64,000 nucleotides of DNA from Aspergillus flavus (lineage: Eukaryota > Ascomycota > Eurotiomycetes > Eurotiales > Aspergillaceae), in the NCBI RefSeq assembly GCF_009017415.1, contig NC_092409.1, forward strand, positions 1,984,001 through 2,048,000, written 5' to 3'. The translations under genes were made by a program, and so were the position numbers. Under the pieces are notes generated by a model. It worked only from the letters and a program-made list of their open reading frames with translations. It had not been told where the DNA came from and did no database searches. This document shows, piece by piece, positions 45,304 to 56,593 of the stretch (position 1 is its first letter; each line of letters starts with the position of its first letter).

Positions 45304-47843
45304 ATGCAGTATACACCATTTGCCTCGGATATAGAGCTCCCATTTTACACCGCATTAGCATCCTTGAAAATTAACCATGACAAGCTTGATGACTCCGCCC
45401 GCAAAATAATGGGCCTCTATGAGATTCGTTCAACAGACCCTCCTAGCAGCTCATGTCGGATGCAAATACATGGAAATGCACTAACCAGTGACGAGTGAGT
45501 GCTTTATCATTATATAAGTGTTGTACCTTAATTTTTATTTATGCGACTGAATGGAACAGAACAAGCACTGATTAACATGACCCAGAGTACCTGCAGGTTT
45601 CTACAGAGCCGAAGGATTAATTAAAAATGTCAATACTATCGAGGAATATCGAAATGCAGATAAAACACTTTTACTCTGCTCATCTGGCAGAATGGTCAGT
45701 TTAACCACGCATGGTATTTTGCAGGGAAATAATGACACTGTCTACTAGATATGGGACGCGATAAAAGATGGCACCATATACTCGTGTCCATCACTGTTGT
45801 CATCCTTTGCCGTTCTTTCTTATGCAGACCTAAAGAGGTACAAGTTTCATTATTGGTTCGCATTCCCTGCAATCCATTCGGATCCTCCCTGGGCCCCACT
45901 AGGGGCAACTGGTGATACCTCCCACTCCAAGTCCTCTGAAAGGGAATATGTGCCTTTTGTATACTTATCAAATGCTGAAAGTTCAACACTTGTGGAGGCA
46001 GTACACACCTGGGGCTACGGCACCGACGCACGCCAGCGAGGTTTTTTCTTAGCTCGAAGGATCTTAGCCACTAGCGGCAAAGCCTATAAGGACCCGACTA
46101 AACATACAGGTTCCAAACCAGGAAAGGACAAAGCGGCAGATGCGGAGGGTGCCTGTTGGCGGATTGCTGCCCTTTCCGATTATGAAAATGGCTTTTTTGA
46201 CGGTGCCAACTTTGAAGACTGCTATGTCTGCTTCGTTGATCCTTCTAATTACGAAAACGCGCCTGGCTGGATGCTGAGGAATCTGTTGGTGCTTGTAAAA
46301 CATCGGTGGGGATTGAGTAAAATCCAAGTTTTGAGATACCGCGATGTGCATTCGAAGCGTGACCAAGGCCGCAGCATCGTTGTAACATTAGCGGAGAAGA
46401 ATCAACCAACGTTAGACCTGAAGGCGCCAGACCATATTATGCCCAAAGTGACCGGTTGGGAGCGCAATCCAACAGGGAAATTGACAGGGAGATTGGTTGA
46501 CCTAACAGAATATCTGGATCCCCAGAGGTACAGTTTCCTGAAACGAGAGTAGCTGAAACGAAGTGTAGCTGATTTCGTACGACGGCTAGGTTAGCAGATC
46601 AGTCTGTAGACCTCAACCTCAAACTCATGAAATGGCGGATTAGTCCCAACCTAGACCTCGAAAAGATCAAGCATACAAAATGCCTCCTACTTGGTGCAGG
46701 CACTCTTGGAAGCTATGTTGCCCGGAATCTGATGGTATGTATGGCCTGAGTGGTGATCTACTATGTATGCAGATGACCAATTGCATTTATCTAGGGCTGG
46801 GGCGTTACCAAGATAACATTTGTCGACAACGGGTCGGTATCGTTCTCTAATCCAGTGAGGCAGCCGCTATTTAACTTTAAAGATTGTTTGGAAGGCGGAG
46901 CTAAAAAAGCGCACCGGGCATCTCAAGCTTTGTCGGATATATACCCCGGGGTCGAATCTACCGGATATGCTCTATCAGTGCCGATGGCTGGCCACCCCGT
47001 ATTAGATGCTGAAAAAACCCGACGGGAGTTTGAACAACTTGAGAGACTGATATGTGAGCATGATGTTATCTTTCTTCTGATGGATACACGGGAATCCCGT
47101 TGGTTACCAACAGTCATGGGAAAGGCAGCGGGAAAAATTGTGATGAATGCTGCGTTGGGGTTTGACTCCTTCGTTGTCATGCGTCATGGTGTGAAGGTTG
47201 CAGAAAACCCAGCAGCAGAGCTCGGTTGCTACTTTTGCAATGATATTGTTGCGCCAGTGAATGTGAGTGATAGACCGTGGATTCAGTCCTGTGAATACCG
47301 CTAATTTTACTAGTCCATAAAAGACCAGACGCTGGACCAACAGTGCACTGTGACTAGGCCTGGTGTGGCCGCGATAGCTTCCGCCTTATTGGTTGAGCTG
47401 CTAATTTCTATACTTCAACATCCTCTGGGTGCTGCAGCCCCAGCTCCGGCCTCAAGGAATGATGATCGAGGTAGTCATCCCCTAGGACTCGTGCCCCATC
47501 AGATCAGAGGTTTCCTTTCAACATTTGAGAATTTATGCGTAGTGGGCAGGAGCTACAAATGCTGTAGCGCTTGCTCAGAGACTATTGTTGACACGTACAA
47601 GGAGAAAGGCTGGGATTTTGTGCAAAAGGCTTTGAATGAGACTGGATACGTGGAAAACCTGAGCGGTCTTAAGGAGGTTGGTACTCCTGTTCTCGTTTCT
47701 TACTTGCTTTCTTGTTCCCTTTGTCTTCTACCTTGAGATAAATGCTGAGACTCTGCAAGGTTCAAACAATCGCTGAAGCCACAGCTGCCGATATTGAGTG
47801 GGATGATACCTCTGGCACCGATGATGAGTTAGAGGCCATGTGA
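45304..47843 (+). CDS. ATG7: Ubiquitin-like modifier-activating enzyme Atg7
   Basis: Seven exons (45304-45494, 45586-45694, 45749-46527, 46590-46734, 46795-47262, 47314-47676, 47760-47843) give 712 aa. The N-terminal domain that recruits Atg3/Atg10 includes [17 protein letters not shown] and [14 protein letters not shown]. The E1 adenylation domain has the nucleotide motif [32 protein letters not shown] and the arginine-containing [10 protein letters not shown]. The catalytic cysteine is Cys575 in [11 protein letters not shown]. The acidic tail with [16 protein letters not shown] is the Atg8-binding C terminus. Atg7 activates both Atg12 and Atg8, and is essential for autophagosome growth. It is convergent with MRM2, 74 bp between stop codons. 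Confidence 0.96.
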
Positions 47844-47917
47844 ACTAGCGGATGATGTTACGTACTCTTTTTGAGGCGAGTTCTTTGAGCTGGTAGACTT
47901 GCGCGAAAATCATTGTT

Positions 47918-49137
47918 TCAAGGAGATTTGAGCACGTCATGCCTCGTCGCATGTTGTTTGCGCGCGAGACCAATAAAGTACGCTTCCTTAGATTCCTAGC
48001 AACCAGGTTAGTGAAGCTAGACTCGACCTTTTATGATCATTCGCCAATGTGTCTGGTACATTACGTGAAGACTCTGGTTTGAGTCTATGTACTTTCTGGA
48101 ACAGCCGCTTGAGCTGCTTTTCCAAATCTTTGTCCTCGGCTCCCTGGTAAAACTTGCAAACAAAGTGGCCACCTGCCTTCAAGACCTCAAAACTAAACTG
48201 TAGTGCAGCTCGGCAAAGGTCCTTCCTTAAGGTTAATTGCGTATCAGACATATCGGATGCAACTCAAAACAGGGAGCTCACCATGCTTCCCGCATGATCT
48301 CTGAAACTCATGCCACTAGTATTCATCATCCTATTACACAGATCACTTAGACTTCAATTCCAGAATCCAGAGGGTTGATACCAGGGGGGCAGACATATCG
48401 CTTAGAACCACGTCCACGGTTCTTTTGCCAGTCAGGCAAAGCTCTTCCATCTCTTTGCAATTGTGAATGGGGTTTTTCGTATCCTCGGATGTCTCATGGC
48501 TCAGGCTGACATGTGGGCTTATGCCTGGGCGGTGCTGTTGGTCCCTTGTTGGATTGTGCAAGAAATTTTGGACATAGGCCTGGATACTAGGATCCAAAAA
48601 GTTTCCTTGAATCGTAAATACGCCCTTTGGAGGCTGAGCAGGGATGATATCAACGCCAAGGACGCGACCGTTTGGCCCAGTCCGACTGACTGCCACCTTC
48701 AGGAAGTTAGATAGTTACAGAGTAAGATTTATGGCTAGCTGACGTACCTGGGACCACGAACCAGGTGCATATCCCTATTATCGGAGCATTAATAAGGCGA
48801 ACAATGGAGTTATGTCCGTGTTCTCGAATCGTGGCTGCCATACCAAATCGACAACAGTCTGCCCGTTGCGGAAAATGCGATATTTCGCATCTATCTATCC
48901 ATGTGGGAGGTGTTAGGGTGAAAGTTTACACATGCGAGGAATTTGATGCTACACCTGAATAAGTTTAAACGCAGCTCGACTTTTCAGCCCTTGGGCTGTT
49001 GCCTCTCTTGTAAAATGATCCTTAAGTTGACGTGCTTGCCATCTCTTCGAGGAAGATGGTCGCTTTGGAGTGAAAGGAGAAAACGCAAGAGCACGTTGCG
49101 ACCGTGAAGGCACCTTTAGAGGTAACCACAGACCCAT
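47918..49137 (-). pseudogene. MRM2: Mitochondrial 21S rRNA 2'-O-methyltransferase MRM2, disrupted
   Basis: Exons by homology: 49137-48955, 48894-48844, 48774-48748, 48696-48282, 48221-48060, 47995-47918. The FtsJ/RrmJ framework is clear: KSRAAFKLIQ/IDAKYRIF, VVDL/GYAPGSWSQ, VLGVDIIP, VVLSDMSAP, FVCKFYQGAEDK and ESKEAYFIGL, retaining the K-D-K-E catalytic tetrad. Two lesions hit exon 4: its length is 415 nt, one too many, with the frame breaking at a six-base homopolymer (48384-48389); and just after the corrected frame reads WYQPSGFWN, a TGA (48356-48354) occurs where homologues have a basic residue, followed by SLSDLCNRMMNTSG in the same frame. Exon 3 has only 27 nt. Everything else splices normally. 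So the gene is either a recent pseudogene, or one lesion is an assembly error; the nonsense codon is harder to explain that way. Yeast Mrm2 methylates U2791 in mitochondrial 21S rRNA. Confidence 0.75.
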
Positions 49138-49480
49138 TGCTATCAGGGGGTGTATCGTAGAAGTTCAGGCTGTAATATGAATGAATTACTTGAAGTATCA
49201 AAATATAAGAGCTGACCCAAATATATGTTGCAAGGGGCAATCGGAAGACATGGGCGGCTTATAACCTCAAATTAGGGGTCTGATTGATAATAAATACTAC
49301 GAGGGTATCTTAATGATCAACCAAAAAACCTTAACAATACAGTGAATCTTTACATCAACCAAACCTGGTTCTTCCTCGCTTTGCCGTTCCCTCTTCTCCC
49401 CAGTACAGAAGCCTACGAGTTCCAAGAAGGTGAAACAGTAAGTTCAATTGAATTCACTCTAGCATGACAGTGAAGCTGTT
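49138..49480. other. Intergenic region, 343 bp
   Basis: Between tandem minus-strand genes; MRM2 promoter. Nothing recognised. Confidence 0.6.
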
Positions 49481-51120
49481 CTAAGAACGTTTCCTGTCTC
49501 GCTTCAAGGGAGAAAATTCACCCAGTCCGCCCAAGGCGCGACCGCGTCCAAGGCGACCGCCACTTGGGGCAGATACTTGGGAAGCAAGATTTCGCCCTGT
49601 ACCGCCCAAGACCAGCTTCCGGCCCGGCCGTCTGATTTCATGAGCATCTTCGTCGTCTTTTTCTTCGTCGAACAAGCCCATGTCGCGTTGGGTCCCTAGT
49701 TTATGTTTCTTTGATTTGGGCTGCCCATGGTTAGAAGAGTGGGCAAATATACCGCTGACATTTTCCATTCGTCCCTCAGGATCTGAATTGTCTACCAATT
49801 TTCTCTGGGTTTGTCCCCCTTTTCTGCTGTTGGAAATGCCATGACCTAGACGTAGTGTGTCTACGGCGACAGGTAGCTCATCAACCGACGCCCTCTGACT
49901 CTGATACTTAGAATCGCCACCTCTTTGAACATCATTTTCAGAGGCCTTCTTATTTACTCCACTGGTCATATGAGTTGCGTGGAGCTCGTCTGCATCATCC
50001 TCAGAACTTGTAGCTGAATTTTGAAGCCCGTTTGTTCGGTTCAGAAACGGAGTGATCGAAAATGATGACTTCTGGCCAGGCAATGTTGATGTTTTACTTA
50101 TCTTGTCCTGGGCACGAATAGCTCCAGGGGTAGCAATTGTTAGACCAGAATTGTGCTGTGTAGTGGACTCTGCACTGGAGAATTTAGACTCATGATTATT
50201 AGAGGTGCCATGCCGTCGTCGTTCCGTAGCAGCGGGCTGGTATTGGTCCTTTGTTGAACGTAACTTCTTATTCAAGGCATCAAGCTTGGCATCGAGGGCC
50301 GCTCGTTGAGCAGCCCATTCGATACTCTGTTGTTGAAAGACACGCTCACGCCCATCCCGTGCCCGTGCCTCAGCCATGAGTTCATTGCGCGCCTCTTCAA
50401 GGCTTGAGCTAAGCGCTGCGTTCTGTTCTGCACTATGCGACTGCCTGGCTAATGTTTGTCCGTGGGCCCTTTTTTCGCTTTCGAGTTGTGCCTCAAGGGT
50501 TGCCACCTGTTGTTCGAGATTTCGCTTCTCGGCAAGGAGCGTATGCTGAGAAGTCTTTTGGGACTTTAGCCTTTCAACGTCTGCCTCTGCACTCAAAAGT
50601 GCCCTTGAGAGATGGCGTTTTTCTGCGAGGAGCTTTTTTGTATCAACAGAAGCATTGGTCAGGGAGCCAAGCTCAAGCTATGTTAGATATTCAGTATGAG
50701 CCGTTTCACATGACATACTCATGAACAACATACACGAAGAGTCTCTATTTCGTGGGACGACGCACGATGCATACTTCGTAGCTGATCAAGCTCATGGTAA
50801 GTCGCTTGGAGCTGAAGACGGACTTCAGATTCCACCCTTGCAGTTTTAGTCAATTCCTGATTGACATGATTCAACTGCCATCGCAGATTCTCATTTTCAA
50901 ATTGAAGGAGTAGTTGTTCCACGCGTAGTAGCCGGTTTTTCTCAGCATTAAGAAGCTGTGCTGTGTGCACCAGGGTGTTATCATATGCTTTTTCCAGACA
51001 CTGTGTTTTGATTGCCATTCGACACTATAGGACAAGGTAAGTCTGTAAACTGTCATGGGATCAAGATGACAAACACACATCTTCTACCGTGCTCCCGGGA
51101 TCTTTGCTACTAGATTCCAT
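49481..51120 (-). CDS. Unrecognised coiled-coil protein, 509 aa
   Basis: Exons 51120-51079, 51024-50734 and 50677-49481 give 509 aa, start MESSSKDPGSTVED. Residues from about 15 to 240 form a long, nearly continuous coiled coil (NTLVHTAQLLNAEKNRLL, LQLQATYHELDQLRSMH, KRNLEQQVATLEAQLESEKR). The rest is low complexity and Ser-rich with SFSITPFLNRTN near residue 300 and a basic, Gly/Arg-rich end (GGRLGRGRALGGLGEFSPLKR) after an acidic FDEEKDDEDAHE. A central coiled coil followed by a disordered phosphorylatable tail resembles fungal spindle or kinetochore-associated proteins, but I cannot name the family. Divergent from OST3 with 375 bp between starts. Confidence 0.75.
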
Positions 51121-51495
51121 GACAAGGAAATGTAATTATTATAATTGCGAATGATGGTATACAGATAGGATACTAAGATTGCTGGGTGAGGTACGAGTTT
51201 ATCTTAAGATGAATGAAGTAAACAAACACTAAAAGTCTAGAGGCGAGCAGGCTCCCACCTTTCCGCCCGCTGAATGACAGACGGCAGGAAAAACTAGCGC
51301 CGGTCATTCCGCAGTACTGGACACCTAATACATCCTACTACAAACGACGATCTCTCCAGACCACTAGGGATCCTAACCACTGTCTTTTGAAGTCCATGGA
51401 TCGTTCCGTTGTATACCACACCCATTGATTTGTTAGCGATTGACCTTTGAAAACACCATATTTCTGCTGTAGTGTTGTATTTTTGACATGTCAAC
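51121..51495. other. Divergent promoter, coiled-coil gene / OST3
   Basis: 375 bp. Nothing distinctive recognised. Confidence 0.6.
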
Positions 51496-52657
51496 ATGAA
51501 ATTGTTTACTTTCATCATCGCACTCTTCTATATTATATCTAGCGCTTGCGCGAGCCAGGAGCCCGGCAAGTTCGAAAGATATCAGTCTCTCTCTCGATCT
51601 GTTCCCATTGATTTGGATGACTCTTCTTATGAGGACTTGACATCAAAACCTCGAGACTACCACGTTGCGGTACTTTTGACAGCTGCTGAAGCTCGCTATG
51701 GGTGCATCTTATGTCGCGACTTTCAGCCAGAATGGGAGCTCATATCGCGAAGTTGGAACAAAGGTCCCAAACCTGATGGCCTAAAAATGCTTTTCACCAC
51801 CCTTGACTTCAGCAATGGTAAAGCAACTTTCCAAAAGGTGGGTTCACATTGCTCATTTACAGTATTGTTGGCTAATACCAGGGGGGCGGAAAGCTAATGC
51901 TCCAAACTGCGCCGGTTCTTCTTGTGTTTCCTCCAACTGTTGGCCCCTTTGCTAAAGTTGATGATGCACCCATTAGATTTGATTTCAGTGGGTAAGTATA
52001 CACTAAAACTTTTTTGCTGAGGTACTGCTGTGCTAAATGGTTATACTCAGTCCAATCTCTGCTGACCAGCTTTACGTGTGGATCAATCGTCATCTTCCGG
52101 AGGGACCGAAACCATCTCTTATTCGTCCCATTAACTACATGCGACTCATTTCCGCGGTGACAATTGTAATGGGTGTCTTAACCTTATTCACTGTTCTGTC
52201 ACCGTATGTTTTACCGGTCATACAGAATCGAAACTTGTGGGCCGCATTCAGCTTGATTTCTATACTATTATTCACAAGCGGCCACATGTTCAATCACATC
52301 CGCAAAGTGCCATATGTTGTTGGCGACGGCAAAGGTGGCATTAGCTACTTCGCGAGTGGGTTCTCAAATCAATTTGGAATGGAGACGCAAATCATTGCTG
52401 CCATCTGTAAGTGCGACCAACAGCTAACGAAACCTGAAATGTCTATGTTTCTGCTGCTGATACATTACTATCAAGATGCCATCCTTTCCTTTGCGACAAT
52501 AGCACTCGCGATGAAAGTTCCCCGTATCGCAGACAGTAAAGCGCAGCAAGTGGCTGTGCTAATCTGGGGAACTGTATTATTTGGTATGTACAGCTTTCTT
52601 CTGAGTGTCTTCAGGGCCAAAAATGGCGGATATCCTTTCTTCCTGCCTCCGTTCTAG
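51496..52657 (+). CDS. OST3: Oligosaccharyltransferase subunit Ost3/Ost6
   Basis: Exons 51496-51837, 51894-51991, 52051-52406 and 52476-52657 give 325 aa. Signal peptide (FTFIIALFYIISSACA), a lumenal thioredoxin-like domain with active site C-I-L-C (in ARYGCILCRDF), the LLVFPP loop, then four membrane helices ending with SVFRAKNGGYPFFLPPF. Ost3/Ost6 uses this CxxC to hold nascent chains through transient disulfides so that sites near cysteines get N-glycosylated. The last intron (69 nt, GTAAGT, GCTAAC, CAAG) is stop-free and in frame; splicing it restores AAIYAILSFATI, the normal helix sequence, so the unspliced frame would carry 23 extra residues. It sits 497 bp before RFT1 on the same strand, a second N-glycosylation gene. 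Confidence 0.94.
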
Positions 52658-53154
52658 TTCAATTCACAGCCACAACGCTGGTCGTCTCTACCACCATAGT
52701 CTGCCCAATGATTGCATTGAAAAGAAAGAGGACAAGTTGAAGGCTTTGACTCGGCGATTACTCTGGGCCATAAATACCTGATTGGGACATTTCGAGCTAG
52801 GAAATGACGTTTCGGCTTTCTCGATGGTAACGAAGCGTACTAGTGTTACATCCTGGCTATGTACCCCTGAACGCGCATGTGCTTAATTATAGCTAGCTAT
52901 AACAAGGTTAGCTGATGTTGTCTAACATGTAAAACTCTTCCATATAGCGGCTGCTTTCATCTAGACTATTTGTCGTCAATACTTTCTTAGAAGACGAAAT
53001 ATCTAAAGGTGTTGTTGATCTCAGCCAAGTCACACAGACCTGCAGGAAAAATTAGCTCCGGCTCCGGGTCTCTTGGCGCATAACAATAATCTTTCGCCAT
53101 GTGGTAAACCTAGCTTCAATTCAGGACTTAGGACACGTTGAGCTACATGTCACC
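52658..53154. other. Intergenic region, OST3 to RFT1
   Basis: 497 bp. A short out-of-frame ATG at 53099 is followed at once by a stop two codons later (possible minimal upstream ORF of RFT1). Otherwise nothing. Confidence 0.55.
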
Positions 53155-54953
53155 ATGTCTCAGCCGCATGAAACTGATGACAGGATTCTGGCTTCATCGG
53201 CATCTGGTATGACCTTCTTGATCATTGTTCAAATAGTCTCTAGACTGTTTACGTTCATCGCAAACCAATTGATCCTACGGACTCTGTCCCCGGCAATACT
53301 CGGGATAGGTACTCAACTGGAGTTATATTTCATCTCGATACTATACTTTTCCAGGGAAAGCATCAGAACAGCGATTCAGCGACAACCTTTTCATGGAGCA
53401 TCTGCTACTGCTACCCACGATGGGAGCCACCATCAAATAAGTGACGAACTAAATCAAAAGGCTCAAATTCAAACAATATCTTCGCAATCAGTAGTAAACA
53501 TGTCTTATCTGAGTATCAGCATGGGAGTCCCATCAGCTTTGATATTTGCGACATTGTACACACAGTTTGCTTCCCAGGAAGTTTCTGAAACGCCTTTCTA
53601 TCGAGCTGGCGTTGCGATCACCACAGTTGCATCCCTTATGGAGCTTTGCGTTGAGCCTTTCTTTACCGTGGTGCAGCAGTATACGTTATACAAGAAGCGC
53701 GCAATAGTGGAGACAGCTGCAGCATTTATGAAGAGCTTAACCGTGTGTGCTTTGTTTTCATGGTCTTCTTGGAAAGACCGAGATTTGGGTGTCCTCCCAT
53801 TCGCTCTGGGTTACCTTTGTTACTCTTTGTCTCTTATTTGTGGGTATTATCTAGCCATACCAAAGTTGACAAGTCGATGGCGGTTCTCGTTGCTCCTTAC
53901 TAAGATTAGACCAAGGTACGTCACCAGTTAAGTGGAAAGGGCAATGATTCAATAATGGTAACATTTTCTAGTGATAAATCAATTTACCTGGCCGATAGGT
54001 TCCCAAAGCACCTTGTTGCACTTTCCACAAATGTCTTTTTTCAGTCCATTGTAAAACACCTCCTGACTCAGGGCGACGCAATGATGCTGGCAACAATGAC
54101 GAGCTTGAAAGACCAAGGTATATACTCTTTGGCCTCAAATTATGGCGGCCTGGTAGCGCGCGTTCTATTCCAGCCCATCGAAGAAAACAGCCGCGCTGTC
54201 TTCTCATCTCTGCTCAACTCTGGGAAACAACATACAAGCAATGTCAGTGCAGCCAGGGCGCATCTAACTGAGATTTTAAGAATATATGCAATGCTAGCTG
54301 TTTTCATATTCCCTTTAGGGCCATATCTGGTTCCCCGAATACTATCTCTTCTGGGCGGACACAGGTGGGCTTCTCCGGAAGTCGGTAGCTTGCTTTCACT
54401 CTATTGCTATTATATACCATTCTTGGCATTCAACGGTATAACCGAGGCATTTGTTTCGTCTGCAGCTAGTGCTTCTGACCTTCGAAGACAAACTTACTGG
54501 ATGGGGGTGTTTTCAGCGAGCTTTGCTTTAGCAGCTTACCTATTTTTGAAAATTGGTGGCTTGGGTGCCCATGGACTAATCTGGGTTAACATTATCAACA
54601 TGACAGTCCGAACGGCCTGGAGTTTCATCTTCCTCCGGTCCTACTTTTACCTGCACGGCAGTAGCCTAGCCCTGTCTGAATTCTGTCTACGACCTCAAAC
54701 ATGGATTGCTGGGGCTCTATCATCAATAATCCTGGCCAGACAAGGACACGACGATACTGTCTATTGTAGCTCTGTGAAGGCATTGACATTTTGTACTGGT
54801 TATAGCCTCCTGATGTAAGTCGAAAATTATCACACACCATGGCTAAGCTCTAACTAGTATAGTATTCTCCTCGAAAGAAAGTACCTTGCAACACGATACG
54901 CATATATTCACCGGATAATCAAGTCTAGGAGTGCGAGAATAAAGACGGAATGA
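53155..54953 (+). CDS. RFT1: Rft1 family oligosaccharide-lipid translocation protein
   Basis: Exons 53155-53915, 53972-54814 and 54863-54953 give 564 aa. The ATG at 53155 (MSQPHETDD) is the only Met before the first helix; a frame extension upstream lacks ATG. The protein has about a dozen membrane helices, with the Rft1 blocks FIANQLILRTLSPAILGIG, FFTVVQQYTLYKKRA, LTQGDAMMLATM, GIYSLASNYGGLVARVLFQP and EENSRAVFS. Rft1 belongs to the MOP flippase superfamily and is needed to get Man5GlcNAc2-PP-dolichol to the lumenal face of the ER for N-glycosylation, though whether it is the flippase itself is disputed. Its stop codon lies 9 bp from that of DBP3 on the other strand. Confidence 0.94.
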
Positions 54954-54962
54954 TGTGCAGAA

Positions 54963-56593
54963 CTAATCGTCGAACACAATTTTTGTGGCTGTCTTGTCAG
55001 TGTCAACATTCTTGAAGAATGCACCATATGCATCATGTTGCTTCTTCTTGACAGTTGTTCCAAACTTAAGGAGGTCCTCTGGTATATCCTGTTTTGCTGC
55101 TCTGAGGACGTTGATCAATCTGCGGCTTATTAATGAAAGGTCCTCGCTCAAATAATTCTACTAGCAAATGGAAAGAGTTAGGGACAAGGGCTCACTTACG
55201 CGCCAGACTGAGCTTTATCTGTCTCGGTGAATAGGGTCACGGCATGTCCCTCAGCTCCAGCACGACCAGTCCTGGACAAAGAAAGAATGTCAGACACTTC
55301 CACAGATTCAAAGTGTGTTACTTACCGCCCAATTCGATGTACATAATCTTCAACCGTGAGTGGGAATGTGACATTAATGACCTGTTTGACCGAAGGTATG
55401 TCAAGTCCACGAGCCGCAACGTCAGTAGCAACGAGGACAGTAGCAGCTCCAGTTTTGAATGCATCTAGGCTTCGAAACCTCTCCTGTTGACTTAGGTCCC
55501 CATGTATTCCTGCGACTTTAAAACCCTTTGTACGGAGAAGTCTCTCAATCCGCATAGCTTCCTTTTTATACAAACAGAAGGCTAGCACTTTTTCTGGCTC
55601 AGGAACCCCTCGCTGGGACCGATTCAACAATTGGACAAGTCGAGACTCTTTTTCATGTGGTTTGACAACCTCCACAACTTGCTTGATCCTGGTGTTCGCC
55701 CGTGGGTCCGCAGATGGATCACCTCCGATGGTGACAGTTACAGGAGAGGACATGAAAGTTGACGCGAGGTCCCTGACACTTGGAGGCCAGGTTGCAGTGA
55801 ACATGATGGTCTGGCGCTTAGATACCGGCATTGGACGAATGATGTCCTTGATGTCTTGTTCAAAGCCCTTGTCCAGCATACGATCCGCCTCGTCCAGAAC
55901 CAGGTACTTCACTTTTCCTAGGTCTACCGAACCATCATTTTGAAGATCCTTCAACCTACCAGGGGTCGCAACAACAACCCCCGCAGTTTTCAGTGCCTCC
56001 CGTTGTTCCTCCTTCCTCACGCCGCCGAATACACAAGCCATTCTGACGCCCACGGATCCTGAGAACTTTAACAATTGGTCGTATATTTGCATCGCTAGTT
56101 CCCTCGTTGGAGATATTATCACTGCCAAAGGGCGATAGGGTTTCTGTTTGGTCATCGCTGAGTCCTGGATCTTCTTTAGACACGGCAAACCAAATGCAAG
56201 TGTTTTTCCACTTCCGGTTTCTGCGATGCCAATAACATCACGACCAGCGAACAACAACGGCCAGGTAGCAGACTGGATCGAAGTTGGTGATTTGAATGAG
56301 CTCAATGGTGCATATAGGTCATCTTTGCAAGGAGGGAGGTGAGAAAATGAAATGATTGGGCGCATTACGTTCTCAGATGATGTATCTGTTATCTTAATAG
56401 AGTTTTCCGTAAGGAATTTCTCGATTTCGGACTGAGGGACATCACCTAATGCAGGAGACTGGACGTAAGAGAGACTCTGTTCAGCACTTGATTTGGACTT
56501 CGCAGATTTTTCCTTCTTTTGCTTTTCACTCTTCTGCTTTTTCCTGGGCTTATTCTCATCACCCCCTTCATTGTGAAGATCACGTTTAGTCAT
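54963..56593 (-). CDS. DBP3: ATP-dependent RNA helicase Dbp3
   Basis: Exons 56593-55326, 55271-55200 and 55119-54963 give 498 aa. A Lys-rich N terminus ([12 protein letters not shown]) is typical of nucleolar Dbp3. All DEAD-box motifs are present: the Q motif region ([12 protein letters not shown]), Walker [24 protein letters not shown] (VLDEADRML), the SAT-equivalent TAT in [18 protein letters not shown] and HRIGRTGRAG. The TATWP form and the end [14 protein letters not shown] distinguish Dbp3 from other helicases. Dbp3 works in the nucleolus in 35S pre-rRNA processing at site A3 and snoRNA release. Two introns cut the C-terminal part, the first inside HRIGR/TGRAG. Confidence 0.96.
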
